Assembly: GCF_000211475.1 (NCBI RefSeq) | Contig: NC_015474.1 | Location: 1,702,122 to 1,766,121, forward strand | DNA: 64,000 nt | Source of the DNA: Pyrococcus sp. NA2 | GTDB lineage: Archaea > Methanobacteriota_B > Thermococci > Thermococcales > Thermococcaceae | Reading direction: 5' to 3' | Translations under genes and position numbers: made by a program | Shown: in pieces, positions 30,880 through 40,204 of the stretch | Numbering within the stretch: position 1 is the stretch's first letter | Layout of the letters: every line of letters starts with the position of its first letter | The notes under the pieces: model-generated | Database searches by the model: none | What the model was told of the DNA's origin: nothing | Seen by the model: the letters and a program-made list of their open reading frames with translations, nothing else

Positions 30880-31986
30880 TTAAGAACTTAAAGTACCAAA
30901 CTCCTTGGCCCACTTTTCATACTTTTTAATTTCGTTCTTTGTTATTGGACTCTTTATTCTTGCCATTGCATATTTAAAGTCGTCAATTGTTAAGGGTCTC
31001 GTTGTCAGATCTTTCTCCTTAAGGGTGGTTACCCTCAAAGGATCACCGAGTTCCGGGTTCATCTCTTCTAGCATTTTCATTGTTGCAAGTTTTACTGTGT
31101 TTTCAATCTCCCTTCCAGAATAAAGCCTTTTAACAGCCTCCTTAGCTAACTTGTAAAGGTTCACCCTGTACGAAATTCCCCTCAAGTGAATTTTGAAGAT
31201 CTCAATGGCTGCTTCAACATCGGGAAGTGGGGTATATATTCTTATTGGCAATCTAGAAAGTATTGCCTCGTCAAGATCCCAGGGAGTATTGGTTGCTGCC
31301 AAGAGTATTACCTTCTCTTTCTTGTCTTTAAATCCGTCGATTTCTGCCAACAGGGTTCCTATCATTCTTCTTGCTGCATCGTCTAGGGCCGATCTTTTCA
31401 AGGTTAGGGAATCTATTTCGTCAATGAAAATTACACTCGGATTCATTTGTCTTGCCAAGGAGAAAAGGGCCGAAACAAGTTTTGATGACTCCCCAAAGTA
31501 TTTGCTCAATAAATCACTAGCTTTGACACTGAAGAATGTGGCATTTAAATTATTCGCAACAGCACTCGCTAGGAGGCTTTTACCCGTCCCTGGAGGGCCA
31601 AATAAAAGAATTCCTCTTGGAGGATCTATTGGAGATCTTGCAATGTTTAACCCAATGGCTTGAGCAATCAACCTTTTTGCCTCTCTTAATCCTCCAATGT
31701 CATTCCACGTAATTCTGCTTTTCCTTATTAGGGCTTTTAACATTTCAAAATATTCATTTCTAAATTCTTTTTTCTTTCTTTCTGTTATCGTTTTAGCTTT
31801 TAACTCCCACTTCCTTGCCTCTTCCAAAAGAATGTGCGAGAAATTAAGATTTTCAGATGCCAGCTGTCTGAGTAACTCGGAACATCTGAGGGCTATAAGC
31901 CTAGCCTTATCATACTGTCCTAAGGATAAGGCCCTTTCAAATTCCTCTTGACATTTCTGCACTTGAAGGATTTGTAGCCTATACAT
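30880..31986 (-). CDS. Vps4/katanin-like AAA ATPase with helical N-domain
   Basis: 368 residues. Residues 1 to about 85 are helical and resemble a MIT domain (QEEFERALSLGQYDKARLIA, then charged helices). A linker leads to ITWNDIGGLREAKRLIAQAI, Walker A FGPPGTGKSLLA (about 131), Walker B PSVIFIDEIDSL, an arginine pair near DDAARRMIGTLL, and LDEAILSRLPIRIYTPLPD, the meiotic-clade second-region signature of Vps4, spastin and katanin. The family remodels ESCRT-III filaments or microtubules. No ESCRT-III-like gene is nearby; Thermococcales divide with FtsZ, so the partner is an open question. Confidence 0.8.
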   Translation of the reverse strand: MYRLQILQVQKCQEEFERALSLGQYDKARLIALRCSELLRQLASENLNFSHILLEEARKWELKAKTITERKKKEFRNEYFEMLKALIRKSRITWNDIGGLREAKRLIAQAIGLNIARSPIDPPRGILLFGPPGTGKSLLASAVANNLNATFFSVKASDLLSKYFGESSKLVSALFSLARQMNPSVIFIDEIDSLTLKRSALDDAARRMIGTLLAEIDGFKDKKEKVILLAATNTPWDLDEAILSRLPIRIYTPLPDVEAAIEIFKIHLRGISYRVNLYKLAKEAVKRLYSGREIENTVKLATMKMLEEMNPELGDPLRVTTLKEKDLTTRPLTIDDFKYAMARIKSPITKNEIKKYEKWAKEFGTLSS

Positions 31987-32096
31987 AGCTTTCCCTTCCT
32001 CCTTAAGAAATTCTTGAACATTCAGGAAAATGTATGTTAATTACCCAATTTAAGGACTTCGGTGGAGTTAAAAAGATCTAAGACTAGAGATTCCAC

Positions 32097-32891
32097 ATGC
32101 AAATAATTAAGATCAAGGCTAAGTCAATATACACCAAAAGTAAAATTCCTGGGGTAGATTACGTTGTGAATCAATACGTAGGGTGTCAATTTGGATGTAA
32201 GTACTGTTATGCAAGGTTTCTCTGTAAGTGGAAATCCCATGGTGAGTGGGGAAGTTGGGTCGAAGTTAAATTGAATGCTCCTGAGTTAGCTAGAAAACGA
32301 GTGTATGGGGAAATTTTGATGTCAAGCGTAAGCGACCCTTATCAGCCAATTGAGGTGGAACTTAAGCTAACGAGAAGGATACTTCATGCTATGAATAAAA
32401 GGAATAGGTTAAGAATTCTCACAAAGTCTCCACTCGTCTTAAGAGATGCTGACCTCTTTAAGAGCTTTAAAGACATAGAAGTTGGATTGACAATAAACAG
32501 CTTTGAAGGGCAGGAAAAGAAGCTAATTGAACCGCTTACACCAATCCAGAGTAGTAGAATTAATGCACTGAAACAACTTAAGGACGAGGGCATAAGGAAC
32601 TACGCATTTGTAAGCCCAATAATTCCAGGAATTACGGATGTAGAAGCAATAATTAGAGAGACAAGAGATTTCGTCGATTACTATTTCTTCGAGGTATTGA
32701 ATCTCCGAGCTGCTGGAAAAGAATTTACTAGAATATTAGCCGAAAACTTCCCCGAATCTTACAAAACACTGGAGAATGAAGAGAGATTCTGGACATTCAT
32801 TAAGGAACTTACAGAAACCATTAGGAGATTTGACATAAAAACAGGAGGAATTGAGGTTCACAAGAAAGGTTGGGAACTAATTGAATTATAA
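32097..32891 (+). CDS. radical SAM protein (SplB/Rv2578c-like, COG1533)
   Basis: 264 residues. VGCQFGCKYCYARF gives the Cys-x3-Cys-x2-Cys cluster motif at about residues 30-37. Later segments (GEILMSSVSDPYQPIE, RILTKSPLVLRD, GLTINSF) match the spore-photoproduct-lyase-like COG1533 group. True DNA repair activity cannot be claimed. AGTTAAAAAGATC about 25 bases before the ATG, and no ribosome site, suggest a leaderless start. It lies just upstream of hel308 on the same strand (38-base gap), so a repair-linked role is possible but inferred. Confidence 0.82.
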   Translation: MQIIKIKAKSIYTKSKIPGVDYVVNQYVGCQFGCKYCYARFLCKWKSHGEWGSWVEVKLNAPELARKRVYGEILMSSVSDPYQPIEVELKLTRRILHAMNKRNRLRILTKSPLVLRDADLFKSFKDIEVGLTINSFEGQEKKLIEPLTPIQSSRINALKQLKDEGIRNYAFVSPIIPGITDVEAIIRETRDFVDYYFFEVLNLRAAGKEFTRILAENFPESYKTLENEERFWTFIKELTETIRRFDIKTGGIEVHKKGWELIEL

Positions 32892-32929
32892 CCTAAAGGC
32901 TATAAACCCGAGGACAAACTACCAGCGTA

Positions 32930-35077
32930 ATGAACGTCGAGAATCTAGATATTGATGAAAGAGTAAAGAGAGTGCTAAAGAAGAGGGGCATCAGAGAACT
33001 TTATCCTCCTCAGGAAGAGGCACTAAAATCTGGCATACTTAAGGGAGATAACGCGCTTATAGCCATACCAACGGCTAGTGGAAAAACTTTGATAGCTGAA
33101 ATAACGATTACGAATAGACTCCTGAATGAGGGGGGTAAGGCGGTTTATCTGGTTCCATTAAAGGCCTTGGCCGAAGAGAAGTACAAAGAGTTCAAAGATT
33201 GGGAGGAAATTGGACTAAAGGTAGCAATGGCAACTGGAGATTACGATTCAAAGGACGAATGGTTAGGAAAGTACGATATAATAATAGCAACCGCTGAGAA
33301 GTTTGACTCCCTACTCAGGCACGGCTCTTCTTGGATAAGGGATGTCAAGATCCTAGTGGTTGATGAGATACATTTGATAGGTTCTAGGGATAGGGGAGCC
33401 ACTTTAGAGTTCATAATAACTCAGATGTTAGATAGAGCTCAGATAATTGGACTCTCCGCAACTATCGGGAATCCCGAAGAGCTTGCAGATTGGTTAAATG
33501 CAAAACTCATTAAGAGTGACTGGAGACCCGTTAAGCTTAGAAGAGGAGTTTTTTACCAGGGTTTTGTGTTTTGGGAAGATGGAAAAACAGATAAGTTTAA
33601 CTCTTGGGAAGACCTCGTATACGATGCTGTAAAAAAGGGGAAAGGAGCATTAATATTCGTTAATATGAGAAGAAAGGCTGAAAAAACTGCACTAGAACTT
33701 TCAAAGACCGTGAGAGATCTACTTAGTAGGGAGGAAATTAGAAAACTTAGAGAACTTGCAACATCCCTCGAAGAAAATCCAACCAATGAAAAACTTGCAA
33801 GAGCACTTTTAGGTGGCGTTGCATTCCATCATGCGGGTTTAGGTAGGAATGAAAGGGTGTTAGTTGAAGATAACTTTAGAAAGGGATTGATAAAGGTTGT
33901 CGTTGCAACGCCAACGCTTTCGGCGGGAATAAATACCCCCGCATTTAGGGTAATAATAAGGGACACCTGGAGATACTCGGAATTTGGAATGGAGAGGATT
34001 CCGATTCTTGAGATTCAACAGATGATGGGCAGAGCTGGAAGACCAAAGTATGATGAAATTGGGGAGGCAATAATAGTTTCAGCAACGGAGGAACCTTCGT
34101 TGGTTATGGATTATTACATCAAGGGGAAACCCGAGAAATTGTTTTCTCAGCTTTCAAATGAGAGCATATTGAGGAGTCAGATTCTTGCCTTAATAGCGAC
34201 CTTTGGATTCTCAGAGTTCAGAGATATCTACAATTTTCTTGAAAAAACATTCTATGCCTACCAGGGAAAGGATCCATATCTACTTGAGGAGAAGATAAGG
34301 GGGATCATTTATTTCCTATTAGAAAATGAATTCATAGACGTAACCTTGGATGACAAGGTAAAACCTCTCCCTCTAGGTCTCAGAACGGCAAAACTGTACA
34401 TAGATCCATTAACAGCTAAGATATTCAAAGACGCGTTACCTAAGATCGAGAAAGACTCAAATCCAATAGGAATATTCCAAATAATTTCGATGACTCCAGA
34501 TTTGACTCCCCTATCATACGGAAGAAGGGAAATTGGAATGTTAGAGGACGAATACTATCACCTTAGGGATAGACTCTACCTTGAGCTAGACTACGAGAAC
34601 GAGAGGAAATTCTTCAGAGCTTTGAAAACTGCTTTAGTTCTCAACGCTTGGATAAACGAGGTCTCAGAGGGAGAAATAGTTGAGAAGTTCAATGTTGAGC
34701 CTGGAGATATTTACAGAATAGTTGAGACCGCAGAATGGCTGGTGTATTCCCTGGGAGAGATTGCAAAGGTTCTAAATTATCCCAAAGATATAATCGAATA
34801 CTTAAGGGTTCTTAGGATTAGGGTTAAACATGGAATTAGAGAAGAGTTAATTCCGCTCATGGAGCTCCCTTCAATTGGAAGGAAAAGAGCTAGAGCCCTA
34901 TACAATGCAGGCTTTAAGGATCTAGATAGCATAAGAAATGCAAGACCCTCTGAGTTGCTAAGAGTTGAGGGGATCGGGGCAAAGACAGTTGAAGCAATGT
35001 TAAGATACCTTGGAAGGGACGTCAAGATCGTTGAGAAACCAAAGAAGGGAACCCTAGATTACTATCTTTCTCCATAA
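32930..35077 (+). CDS. hel308: Hel308/Hjm DNA repair helicase
   Basis: 715 residues, the usual length. Motifs: Q-motif region LYPPQEEAL, Walker A IPTASGKTLIAEI (about 46), DEIHLIG (about 145), SATIGNPEELADWL, VATPTLSAGINTPAFRVII and QQMMGRAGRPKYDE. The winged helix and ratchet follow, and the C-terminus carries helix-hairpin-helix repeats (LPSIGRKRARALYNAGF and VEGIGAKTVEAMLRYLG). This superfamily-2 3'-5' helicase acts at stalled forks and Holliday-like junctions. The tail KKGTLDYYLSP ends with a PCNA-interaction-like segment. Confidence 0.95.
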   Translation: MNVENLDIDERVKRVLKKRGIRELYPPQEEALKSGILKGDNALIAIPTASGKTLIAEITITNRLLNEGGKAVYLVPLKALAEEKYKEFKDWEEIGLKVAMATGDYDSKDEWLGKYDIIIATAEKFDSLLRHGSSWIRDVKILVVDEIHLIGSRDRGATLEFIITQMLDRAQIIGLSATIGNPEELADWLNAKLIKSDWRPVKLRRGVFYQGFVFWEDGKTDKFNSWEDLVYDAVKKGKGALIFVNMRRKAEKTALELSKTVRDLLSREEIRKLRELATSLEENPTNEKLARALLGGVAFHHAGLGRNERVLVEDNFRKGLIKVVVATPTLSAGINTPAFRVIIRDTWRYSEFGMERIPILEIQQMMGRAGRPKYDEIGEAIIVSATEEPSLVMDYYIKGKPEKLFSQLSNESILRSQILALIATFGFSEFRDIYNFLEKTFYAYQGKDPYLLEEKIRGIIYFLLENEFIDVTLDDKVKPLPLGLRTAKLYIDPLTAKIFKDALPKIEKDSNPIGIFQIISMTPDLTPLSYGRREIGMLEDEYYHLRDRLYLELDYENERKFFRALKTALVLNAWINEVSEGEIVEKFNVEPGDIYRIVETAEWLVYSLGEIAKVLNYPKDIIEYLRVLRIRVKHGIREELIPLMELPSIGRKRARALYNAGFKDLDSIRNARPSELLRVEGIGAKTVEAMLRYLGRDVKIVEKPKKGTLDYYLSP

Positions 35078-35153
35078 AATTTTCGATAATTTTTGTATCA
35101 GCTACCAATCCTAAGCCTCGAAATGTTTACCTTATTAGCACTAAACCTCTACA

Positions 35154-35234
35154 ATGTTCAAAATAATGTTCAGGCATCATCGCAGTTTTTTCAGAAAATT
35201 AAGGTTGGAAACTAACAAAGACTTTTATTATAAG
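35154..35234 (+). promoter_or_regulatory. upstream region of the carbamate kinase gene
   Basis: ATGTTCA occurs twice with a 12-base period (35154-35160, 35166-35172), about 50 bases ahead of the TATA-like CTTTTATTATAAGG (35222-35234 region). The repeat spacing is about one helical turn. An open frame running through here is only an N-terminal extension of the kinase frame without a start signal. Confidence 0.3.
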
Positions 35235-35261
35235 GTTGCAACAAAAATTTGGTGGAGTCTC

Positions 35262-36206
35262 GTGGCAGAGAGAGTCGTCATAGCCCTCGGAGGCAATGCC
35301 CTCCAGCAGAGAGGCCAAAAAGGAAGCTACGAGGAAATGATGGAAAATGTGAAAAAAACAGCAAAACAGATAGCTGAAATTATCTCCAAAGGTTATGAAG
35401 TAGTAATAACTCATGGCAATGGACCCCAAGTTGGAACAATTCTACTTCACATGGATGCCGGACAGGCCATTCATAACATTCCCGCCCAACCAATGGACGT
35501 TGCAGGTGCAATGAGCCAAGGATGGATAGGGTATATGATTCAGCAAGCCCTCAAGAATGAGTTGAGGAAAAAGGGAATAGAGAGAGAAGTCGTCACAATT
35601 ATCACGCAAACACTCGTTGACAAGGAGGATCCCGCTTTTAAGAATCCAACAAAACCCGTTGGACCATTCTATGATGAGGAAACTGCAAAGAAGTTAGCAA
35701 AAGAGAAAGGCTGGATTGTGAAGGAGGATTCAGGAAGGGGATGGAGAAGAGTTGTACCAAGTCCAGATCCTAAGGGACATGTAGAGGCTGAGACCATAAG
35801 GAAGCTCGTCGATAACGGAGTAATAGTCATTGCAAGTGGCGGTGGTGGGGTTCCAGTTGTTGAGGAGAATGGAGAGATAAGGGGGGTTGAGGCAGTTATA
35901 GATAAGGATCTCGCGGGAGAGAAGTTAGCGGAGGAAGTTAACGCTGACATACTCATGATACTCACCGACGTTAATGGGGCGGCCCTCTATTATGGTACAG
36001 AGAAGGAGACTTGGCTCAAGGAGGTTAAGGTGGAGGAACTTGAGAGATACTATCAAGAAGGGCACTTCAAAGCTGGTAGCATGGGGCCCAAAGTTCTTGC
36101 AGCCATAAGGTTCATTAGATGGGGAGGCAAGAGAGCGATAATTGCACACTTAGAGAAAGCAGTTGAGGCTCTTGAGGGTAAGACAGGAACACAGGTAATT
36201 CCCTAG
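35262..36206 (+). CDS. arcC: carbamate kinase-like carbamoyl phosphate synthetase
   Basis: 314 residues from GTG 35262, which has GGTGGAG four bases upstream; the frame is open further but starts there lack signals and conservation. [46 protein letters not shown] and [11 protein letters not shown] are the amino-acid-kinase family segments. In Pyrococcus the enzyme is reported to make carbamoyl phosphate from carbamate and ATP. Carbamoyl phosphate could feed pyrimidine or arginine synthesis and the carbamoyltransferase at 8.4-10 kb. It overlaps the convergent membrane-protein gene by 4 bases. Confidence 0.93.
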   Translation: MAERVVIALGGNALQQRGQKGSYEEMMENVKKTAKQIAEIISKGYEVVITHGNGPQVGTILLHMDAGQAIHNIPAQPMDVAGAMSQGWIGYMIQQALKNELRKKGIEREVVTIITQTLVDKEDPAFKNPTKPVGPFYDEETAKKLAKEKGWIVKEDSGRGWRRVVPSPDPKGHVEAETIRKLVDNGVIVIASGGGGVPVVEENGEIRGVEAVIDKDLAGEKLAEEVNADILMILTDVNGAALYYGTEKETWLKEVKVEELERYYQEGHFKAGSMGPKVLAAIRFIRWGGKRAIIAHLEKAVEALEGKTGTQVIP

Positions 36207-36469
36207 GGCCTTTTTCCAAATTTATCATCGTAGAAGTATCTAGCCATCGCATTCCCATACGCTTCATAATACTTCCTCGTGAAGAGCATTCTTATCAGGA
36301 CTAGGACTATCAAAGTCACCACAAACATCAACCCGATTTCACCGTAGGTGAACCTGAGAGTTTTTATAAGGCCCCAGAACAGGTAAACGAATATACCTCC
36401 AATTGTTAGGGCCAAGATTGTCCCCAATATTTTATAGCCATACTTTTCCATGAACAGTTCGAAATCCAT
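36203..36469 (-). CDS. small membrane protein of unknown function
   Basis: 88 residues from ATG 36469 with GGTGG five bases upstream. Two hydrophobic segments ([19 protein letters not shown] and [14 protein letters not shown]) are joined by a short loop, with charged ends. It lies just upstream, in the reverse sense, of nothing functional; on its own strand it follows the beta-subunit-to-gamma operon after 54 bases, so it could be the last gene of the methylmalonyl-CoA decarboxylase transcript. No family recognised. Confidence 0.6.
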   Translation of the reverse strand: MDFELFMEKYGYKILGTILALTIGGIFVYLFWGLIKTLRFTYGEIGLMFVVTLIVLVLIRMLFTRKYYEAYGNAMARYFYDDKFGKRP

Positions 36470-36523
36470 GTATTCCACCAAAATAAATAAATGAATTGCA
36501 AAAATATATAATTTTTGGAGAGT

Positions 36524-37726
36524 TCATCCAAGAGCAGAAAGAAAGACTCCAGCAACTACAGCTGTCCCTATAACGCCCGCAACGTTGGGTCCCATCGCAT
36601 GCATTAAGATGAAGTTCCCAGGATCTTCTTCACTTGCAAGCCTTTGGACGACTCTAGCACTCATCGGGACAGCGGAAACTCCTGCAGCCCCTATCATTGG
36701 GTTTATCTTGCCACCGGATATTTTCATCATTAATTTTCCAAAGAGTACACCTCCAGCCGTTGCTGAAGCAAAGGCGACGACACCTAACGCTAAGATCATT
36801 AGGGTCTTTGGCGTGAGGAAACTCTCAGCTCTCATCGTTGAGCCAATGCCAAGTCCCAGGAATATCGTTACGATGTTCATTAGCTCTTCCTGTGCAGCCT
36901 TGCTTAACCTATGAACAACGCCACTTTCCCTGAACAAGTTGCCAATCATTAACATTCCAATTAGAGGTGCTGCACTTGGAACTAGAAGGCCAATAACTAT
37001 CATGCTTACAATGGGGAAGAGTATCTTCTCCCTCTTCGATACGGGCCTTAGCTGTTCCATCCTTATCTTCCTCTCTTCAGGTGTAGTTAGTGCTTTTATG
37101 ACGGGTGGCTGTATTAAGGGAACAAGGCTCATATATGAGTAAGCGGCCACTGCCGTGGCTGAGAGTATGTGAGGAGCAAGCTTTGTGGTTAGGTATATCG
37201 TAGTTGGACCGTCAGCCCCTCCAATTATACCTATGGAGGCCGCCTCCTTGAGATCAAATCCTAATGCCAAGGCCACAAGCATGGCTACGAATACTCCTAT
37301 CTGAGCTGCAGCGCCAAGTAAAGCTGTTTTAGGATCAGCTATCATGGGTCCAAAGTCTGTCATTGCTCCTAAACCGAAGAATATCAACAATGGAACTACT
37401 TCAGTTTTTATTAGCAGGTAGTATATCAAATCAAAAATTCCTGGAGGGCCATAGTGTTTATTCAGATAGCTTAAAGTTGCAAATATATTATCTTGAACTT
37501 CTGGAGGGAGCTGAGGAGCTAATGGCCAGTTTGCCAAGTGAGAAAGTGGTAAATTCACAAGAACTGCACTTATTCCAATCGGCAATAAAAGTAAGGGCTC
37601 CATTTTATACCTTATTGCCAGATAGACAAGGGTTAAGCCAACGAGTATCATAACTATATTTCCTATCGTCAGGTTGAGGAGCCCCATGTGAGAAAAGAAG
37701 TCAATTATAGCTTGCTCCAGACCCAT
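36524..37726 (-). CDS. methylmalonyl-CoA decarboxylase beta subunit (sodium pump)
   Basis: 400 residues, about ten membrane segments. [23 protein letters not shown] (parts [12 protein letters not shown]) and [17 protein letters not shown], with [15 protein letters not shown] near the C-terminus, are the conserved sodium-site regions of OadB/MmdB proteins. It decarboxylates carboxybiotin and exports sodium ions. It ends a four-gene operon alpha-delta-gamma-beta and starts 6 bases after the gamma stop. The pump charges the membrane at the expense of methylmalonyl-CoA. Confidence 0.93.
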   Translation of the reverse strand: MGLEQAIIDFFSHMGLLNLTIGNIVMILVGLTLVYLAIRYKMEPLLLLPIGISAVLVNLPLSHLANWPLAPQLPPEVQDNIFATLSYLNKHYGPPGIFDLIYYLLIKTEVVPLLIFFGLGAMTDFGPMIADPKTALLGAAAQIGVFVAMLVALALGFDLKEAASIGIIGGADGPTTIYLTTKLAPHILSATAVAAYSYMSLVPLIQPPVIKALTTPEERKIRMEQLRPVSKREKILFPIVSMIVIGLLVPSAAPLIGMLMIGNLFRESGVVHRLSKAAQEELMNIVTIFLGLGIGSTMRAESFLTPKTLMILALGVVAFASATAGGVLFGKLMMKISGGKINPMIGAAGVSAVPMSARVVQRLASEEDPGNFILMHAMGPNVAGVIGTAVVAGVFLSALG

Positions 37727-37732
37727 TCCTCA

Positions 37733-38167
37733 TCACCCTAACTCTATTAAAGGTTGTCCCGTATCTACGCTATCACCCTCTTTTACTAGGATCCTCTTAA
37801 CTACGCCATTCCTGGGAGCTGGGATCTCATTTTCCATTTTCATTGCCTCTAAAATGAGCAATCCTTGGCCAAGCTTTACTTCCTGACCTTCTTTTACTAG
37901 AATCTTGAGGATCTTTCCTGGCATTGGAGCAGTTACTATATTCTTAGACTGAGGCTTGACTTGAGGAACCTGAGGGGTTGGGACGATTGTAGGTGATTGT
38001 GGCGTTGGAGGTGTGATAGTGGTAGGTGTAGGTATTGCTCTTATTCCGAGGTTCTTAGCTTCGACCTCGTATGTTTCCCCTTCCAGCGTAACCTTGAACT
38101 TTCCAGGCATTATCTCCTCAACTTCAACCTCATATTCCTCTCCGTTTATGACCACTCTAACTTTCAT
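37733..38167 (-). CDS. methylmalonyl-CoA decarboxylase gamma subunit (biotin carrier)
   Basis: 144 residues from ATG 38167 (GGTGG five bases upstream). N-terminal beta-rich piece, then a proline/threonine linker (TPTTITPPTPQSPTIVPTP, about residues 58-80), then a biotinyl domain with LEAMKMENEI whose Lys is the biotin site. It shuttles the carboxyl from the alpha to the beta subunit. ATGA overlap (38164-38167) with the delta gene indicates coupled translation. Confidence 0.93.
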   Translation of the reverse strand: MKVRVVINGEEYEVEVEEIMPGKFKVTLEGETYEVEAKNLGIRAIPTPTTITPPTPQSPTIVPTPQVPQVKPQSKNIVTAPMPGKILKILVKEGQEVKLGQGLLILEAMKMENEIPAPRNGVVKRILVKEGDSVDTGQPLIELG

Positions 38168-38508
38168 CTTAACCACCTATAATTGAAGTTTTCAATATCC
38201 TCAATCTCCCTAGTTAAACTAGAAAACCACCAATTTTGGGATGGTTTCCTTCTAATTGGAACTTCTTTTGGAGCTTTCTGACTTAGATAAGCCATTATTG
38301 CAGCGGTTATTATGGCAATTTTCTTGTTATTTAACTCGCTTATTTCTTCGACTTTTTCCTCTATCTTTTCCTTTACTTCTGGTTTCTTAGAACTTCTCCT
38401 TTCAAATTCCCCTACCCCATACATGACTACTGCGAGTATTGATAGAACTACGAAAACCACTGTTACACCCAAAATTGTAATATAAAAGCCTTCAAGGATT
38501 GAATTCAT
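38164..38508 (-). CDS. methylmalonyl-CoA decarboxylase delta subunit (OadG-like)
   Basis: 114 residues. One N-terminal membrane helix (FYITILGVTVVFVVLSILAVV), a charged Glu/Lys-rich coiled linker, and a C-terminal tail with SQKAPKEVPIRR and a Trp-rich end (SQNWWFSSL). OadG-type subunits hold the carboxyltransferase to the membrane part. Similarity is by layout rather than strong motifs, as is normal for this subunit. It begins 10 bases after the alpha stop. Confidence 0.8.
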   Translation of the reverse strand: MNSILEGFYITILGVTVVFVVLSILAVVMYGVGEFERRSSKKPEVKEKIEEKVEEISELNNKKIAIITAAIMAYLSQKAPKEVPIRRKPSQNWWFSSLTREIEDIENFNYRWLR

Positions 38509-38517
38509 GGAATCACC

Positions 38518-40086
38518 TCACAATGGGATGTTACCATGCTTCTTTGGTGGAAGTTTCACCCTCTTATTCTCTAGGGCCTCAAGGGCCATGACTATCTTTG
38601 CCCTTGTCTCGGCAGGATCTATAACATCATCGATGTAACCCCTCGAAGCTGCAACGTATGGGTTGGCGAACTTCTCCCTATACTCTTTGATCTTTTGTTG
38701 CCTAACTTCCTCAGGGTTCTCAGCCTTTGCAATTTCCTTTCTGAAAATTATGTTTGCAGCTCCTTCCGGCCCCATAACAGCTATTTCAGCCGTAGGCCAA
38801 GCAAAGACAAAATCAGCGCCTAGATGCTTTGAACCCATTGCCAAGTAAGCTCCACCGTATGCTTTTCTGAGAATAATGGTTACCATTGGAACAGTAGCTT
38901 CAGCGTAAGCATAGAGAACCTTTGCTCCATGCCTTATTATTCCCCTACTCTCCTGATCAACTCCAGGAAGATAACCAGGAACATCAACGAACGTAACTAT
39001 TGGAATGTTGAAGGCATCACAAAATCTTACGAACCTCGCTATCTTGTCAGAGCTGTCTATGTCAAGTACTCCAGCAAGGTGGAGTGGATTATTGGCCACT
39101 ATTCCAACGGTCTGTCCGTTTATTCTTCCAAAGCCTATGACGGCATTTGGCGCGAAGTAGGGCTGTAGTTCAAGAAAATCTGGATTTCCATTTTCGTCCC
39201 TATCAACGATGGCATATATAACCTGTCTGACGTCGTAAGCCTTGTTTGGATCATCAGGAACTATTTCGTATAACTCTGGAGTTCTTCTGAACGGTTCATC
39301 CTTTGGTTTTATCCTTGGAGGCTTCTCCATGTTGTTCGATGGAAGATAGCTTAGAAGTTTCTTTATTAACGCTATAACTTCTTCATCACTCTTCCCTATT
39401 AGGTGAGCTTGACCACTCTTTTGAGCGTGAACCATCGCACCACCGAGTTCCACCGGAGTAACTTCGACCCCAGTTACGGCCTTAACGACTTGGGGCCCAG
39501 TTATGAACATGAATGTTGATGGATTATCAACCATTAAAATGAAGTCTCCAATTGCTGGGCTGTAAACCGCTCCACCTGCGCAGGGCCCCATAATTGCGGT
39601 TATCTGTGGCACAACGCCACTTAGAATCGTATTCATCTTGAAAATCTCTCCATAACCTTTTAGCGAGTCAACGCCTTCTTGAATCCTAGCACCACCAGAG
39701 TCGTTGAGCCCTATAACTGGGGCACCAGCCTCTAAAGCGAGCTCCATTATCCTCTTTATCTTCATTGCATGCATCTCTCCAAGGGAACCCCCCATAACCG
39801 TGAAGTCCTGGGCATATACGAAGACTAGTCTTCCGTTTATCGTTCCATAGCCAGTTATTACGCCATCAGCTGGAAGCTCTCTCTTATCCATGCCGAATTC
39901 AGTCGCCCTGTGCTTTACGAACATTCCTATTTCAACGAAGCTTCCTGGATCTAGCAAGAGTTCTATTCTCTCCCTAGCAGTGAGTTTACCCCTGTCATGC
40001 TGCTTCTTAATTGCTTCTTCTCCTCCCATTTGCATAATCTTCTTCTTCCTCTCAAAAAGATCCTTAACCTTCTCCTCCATGCTCAT
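38518..40086 (-). CDS. methylmalonyl-CoA decarboxylase alpha subunit (carboxyltransferase)
   Basis: 522 residues. Carboxyltransferase motifs: GKLTARERIELLLDPGSFVE, MGGSLGEMHAMKI, GLNDSGGARIQEGVDSL (CoA ester oxyanion region), GPCAGGAVYSP, then VDVPGYLPGVDQE and LRKAYGGAYLAMGSK in the second crotonase half. It moves the carboxyl from methylmalonyl-CoA to biotin. The enzyme could equally be called propionyl-CoA carboxylase beta; the linked OadB-type pump supports the decarboxylase. GGGGAGGG precedes the ATG. It partners the mutase gene at 59.9 kb. Confidence 0.93.
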   Translation of the reverse strand: MSMEEKVKDLFERKKKIMQMGGEEAIKKQHDRGKLTARERIELLLDPGSFVEIGMFVKHRATEFGMDKRELPADGVITGYGTINGRLVFVYAQDFTVMGGSLGEMHAMKIKRIMELALEAGAPVIGLNDSGGARIQEGVDSLKGYGEIFKMNTILSGVVPQITAIMGPCAGGAVYSPAIGDFILMVDNPSTFMFITGPQVVKAVTGVEVTPVELGGAMVHAQKSGQAHLIGKSDEEVIALIKKLLSYLPSNNMEKPPRIKPKDEPFRRTPELYEIVPDDPNKAYDVRQVIYAIVDRDENGNPDFLELQPYFAPNAVIGFGRINGQTVGIVANNPLHLAGVLDIDSSDKIARFVRFCDAFNIPIVTFVDVPGYLPGVDQESRGIIRHGAKVLYAYAEATVPMVTIILRKAYGGAYLAMGSKHLGADFVFAWPTAEIAVMGPEGAANIIFRKEIAKAENPEEVRQQKIKEYREKFANPYVAASRGYIDDVIDPAETRAKIVMALEALENKRVKLPPKKHGNIPL

Positions 40087-40204
40087 GCTTAAACCCTCCC
40101 CGCTAGCTTGATGTTTGTAAAGTTTAGCTTAAAAGGATTTTTATACCTAGTTTTAGCGATAACCATTTTAAAAGGTGGGCCTCCTCAAACTCCTGGGGGA
40201 GAGC

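Noticed and set aside
31193-31663. 156-codon plus-strand frame opposite the Vps4-like gene
   Set aside because: Antisense shadow of a clear AAA coding sequence; no start signals.
35154-35261. 36-codon extension of carbamate kinase
   Set aside because: The kinase fold starts with VVIALGGNA just after GTG 35262, which has a GGTGGAG; the extension has no start signal.
40175-40204. GTG 40175 start and CTCC/GGAG hairpin before ABCE1
   Set aside because: The conserved ABCE1 N-terminus begins at ATG 40205, and the four-pair helix is too weak to be meaningful at high temperature.
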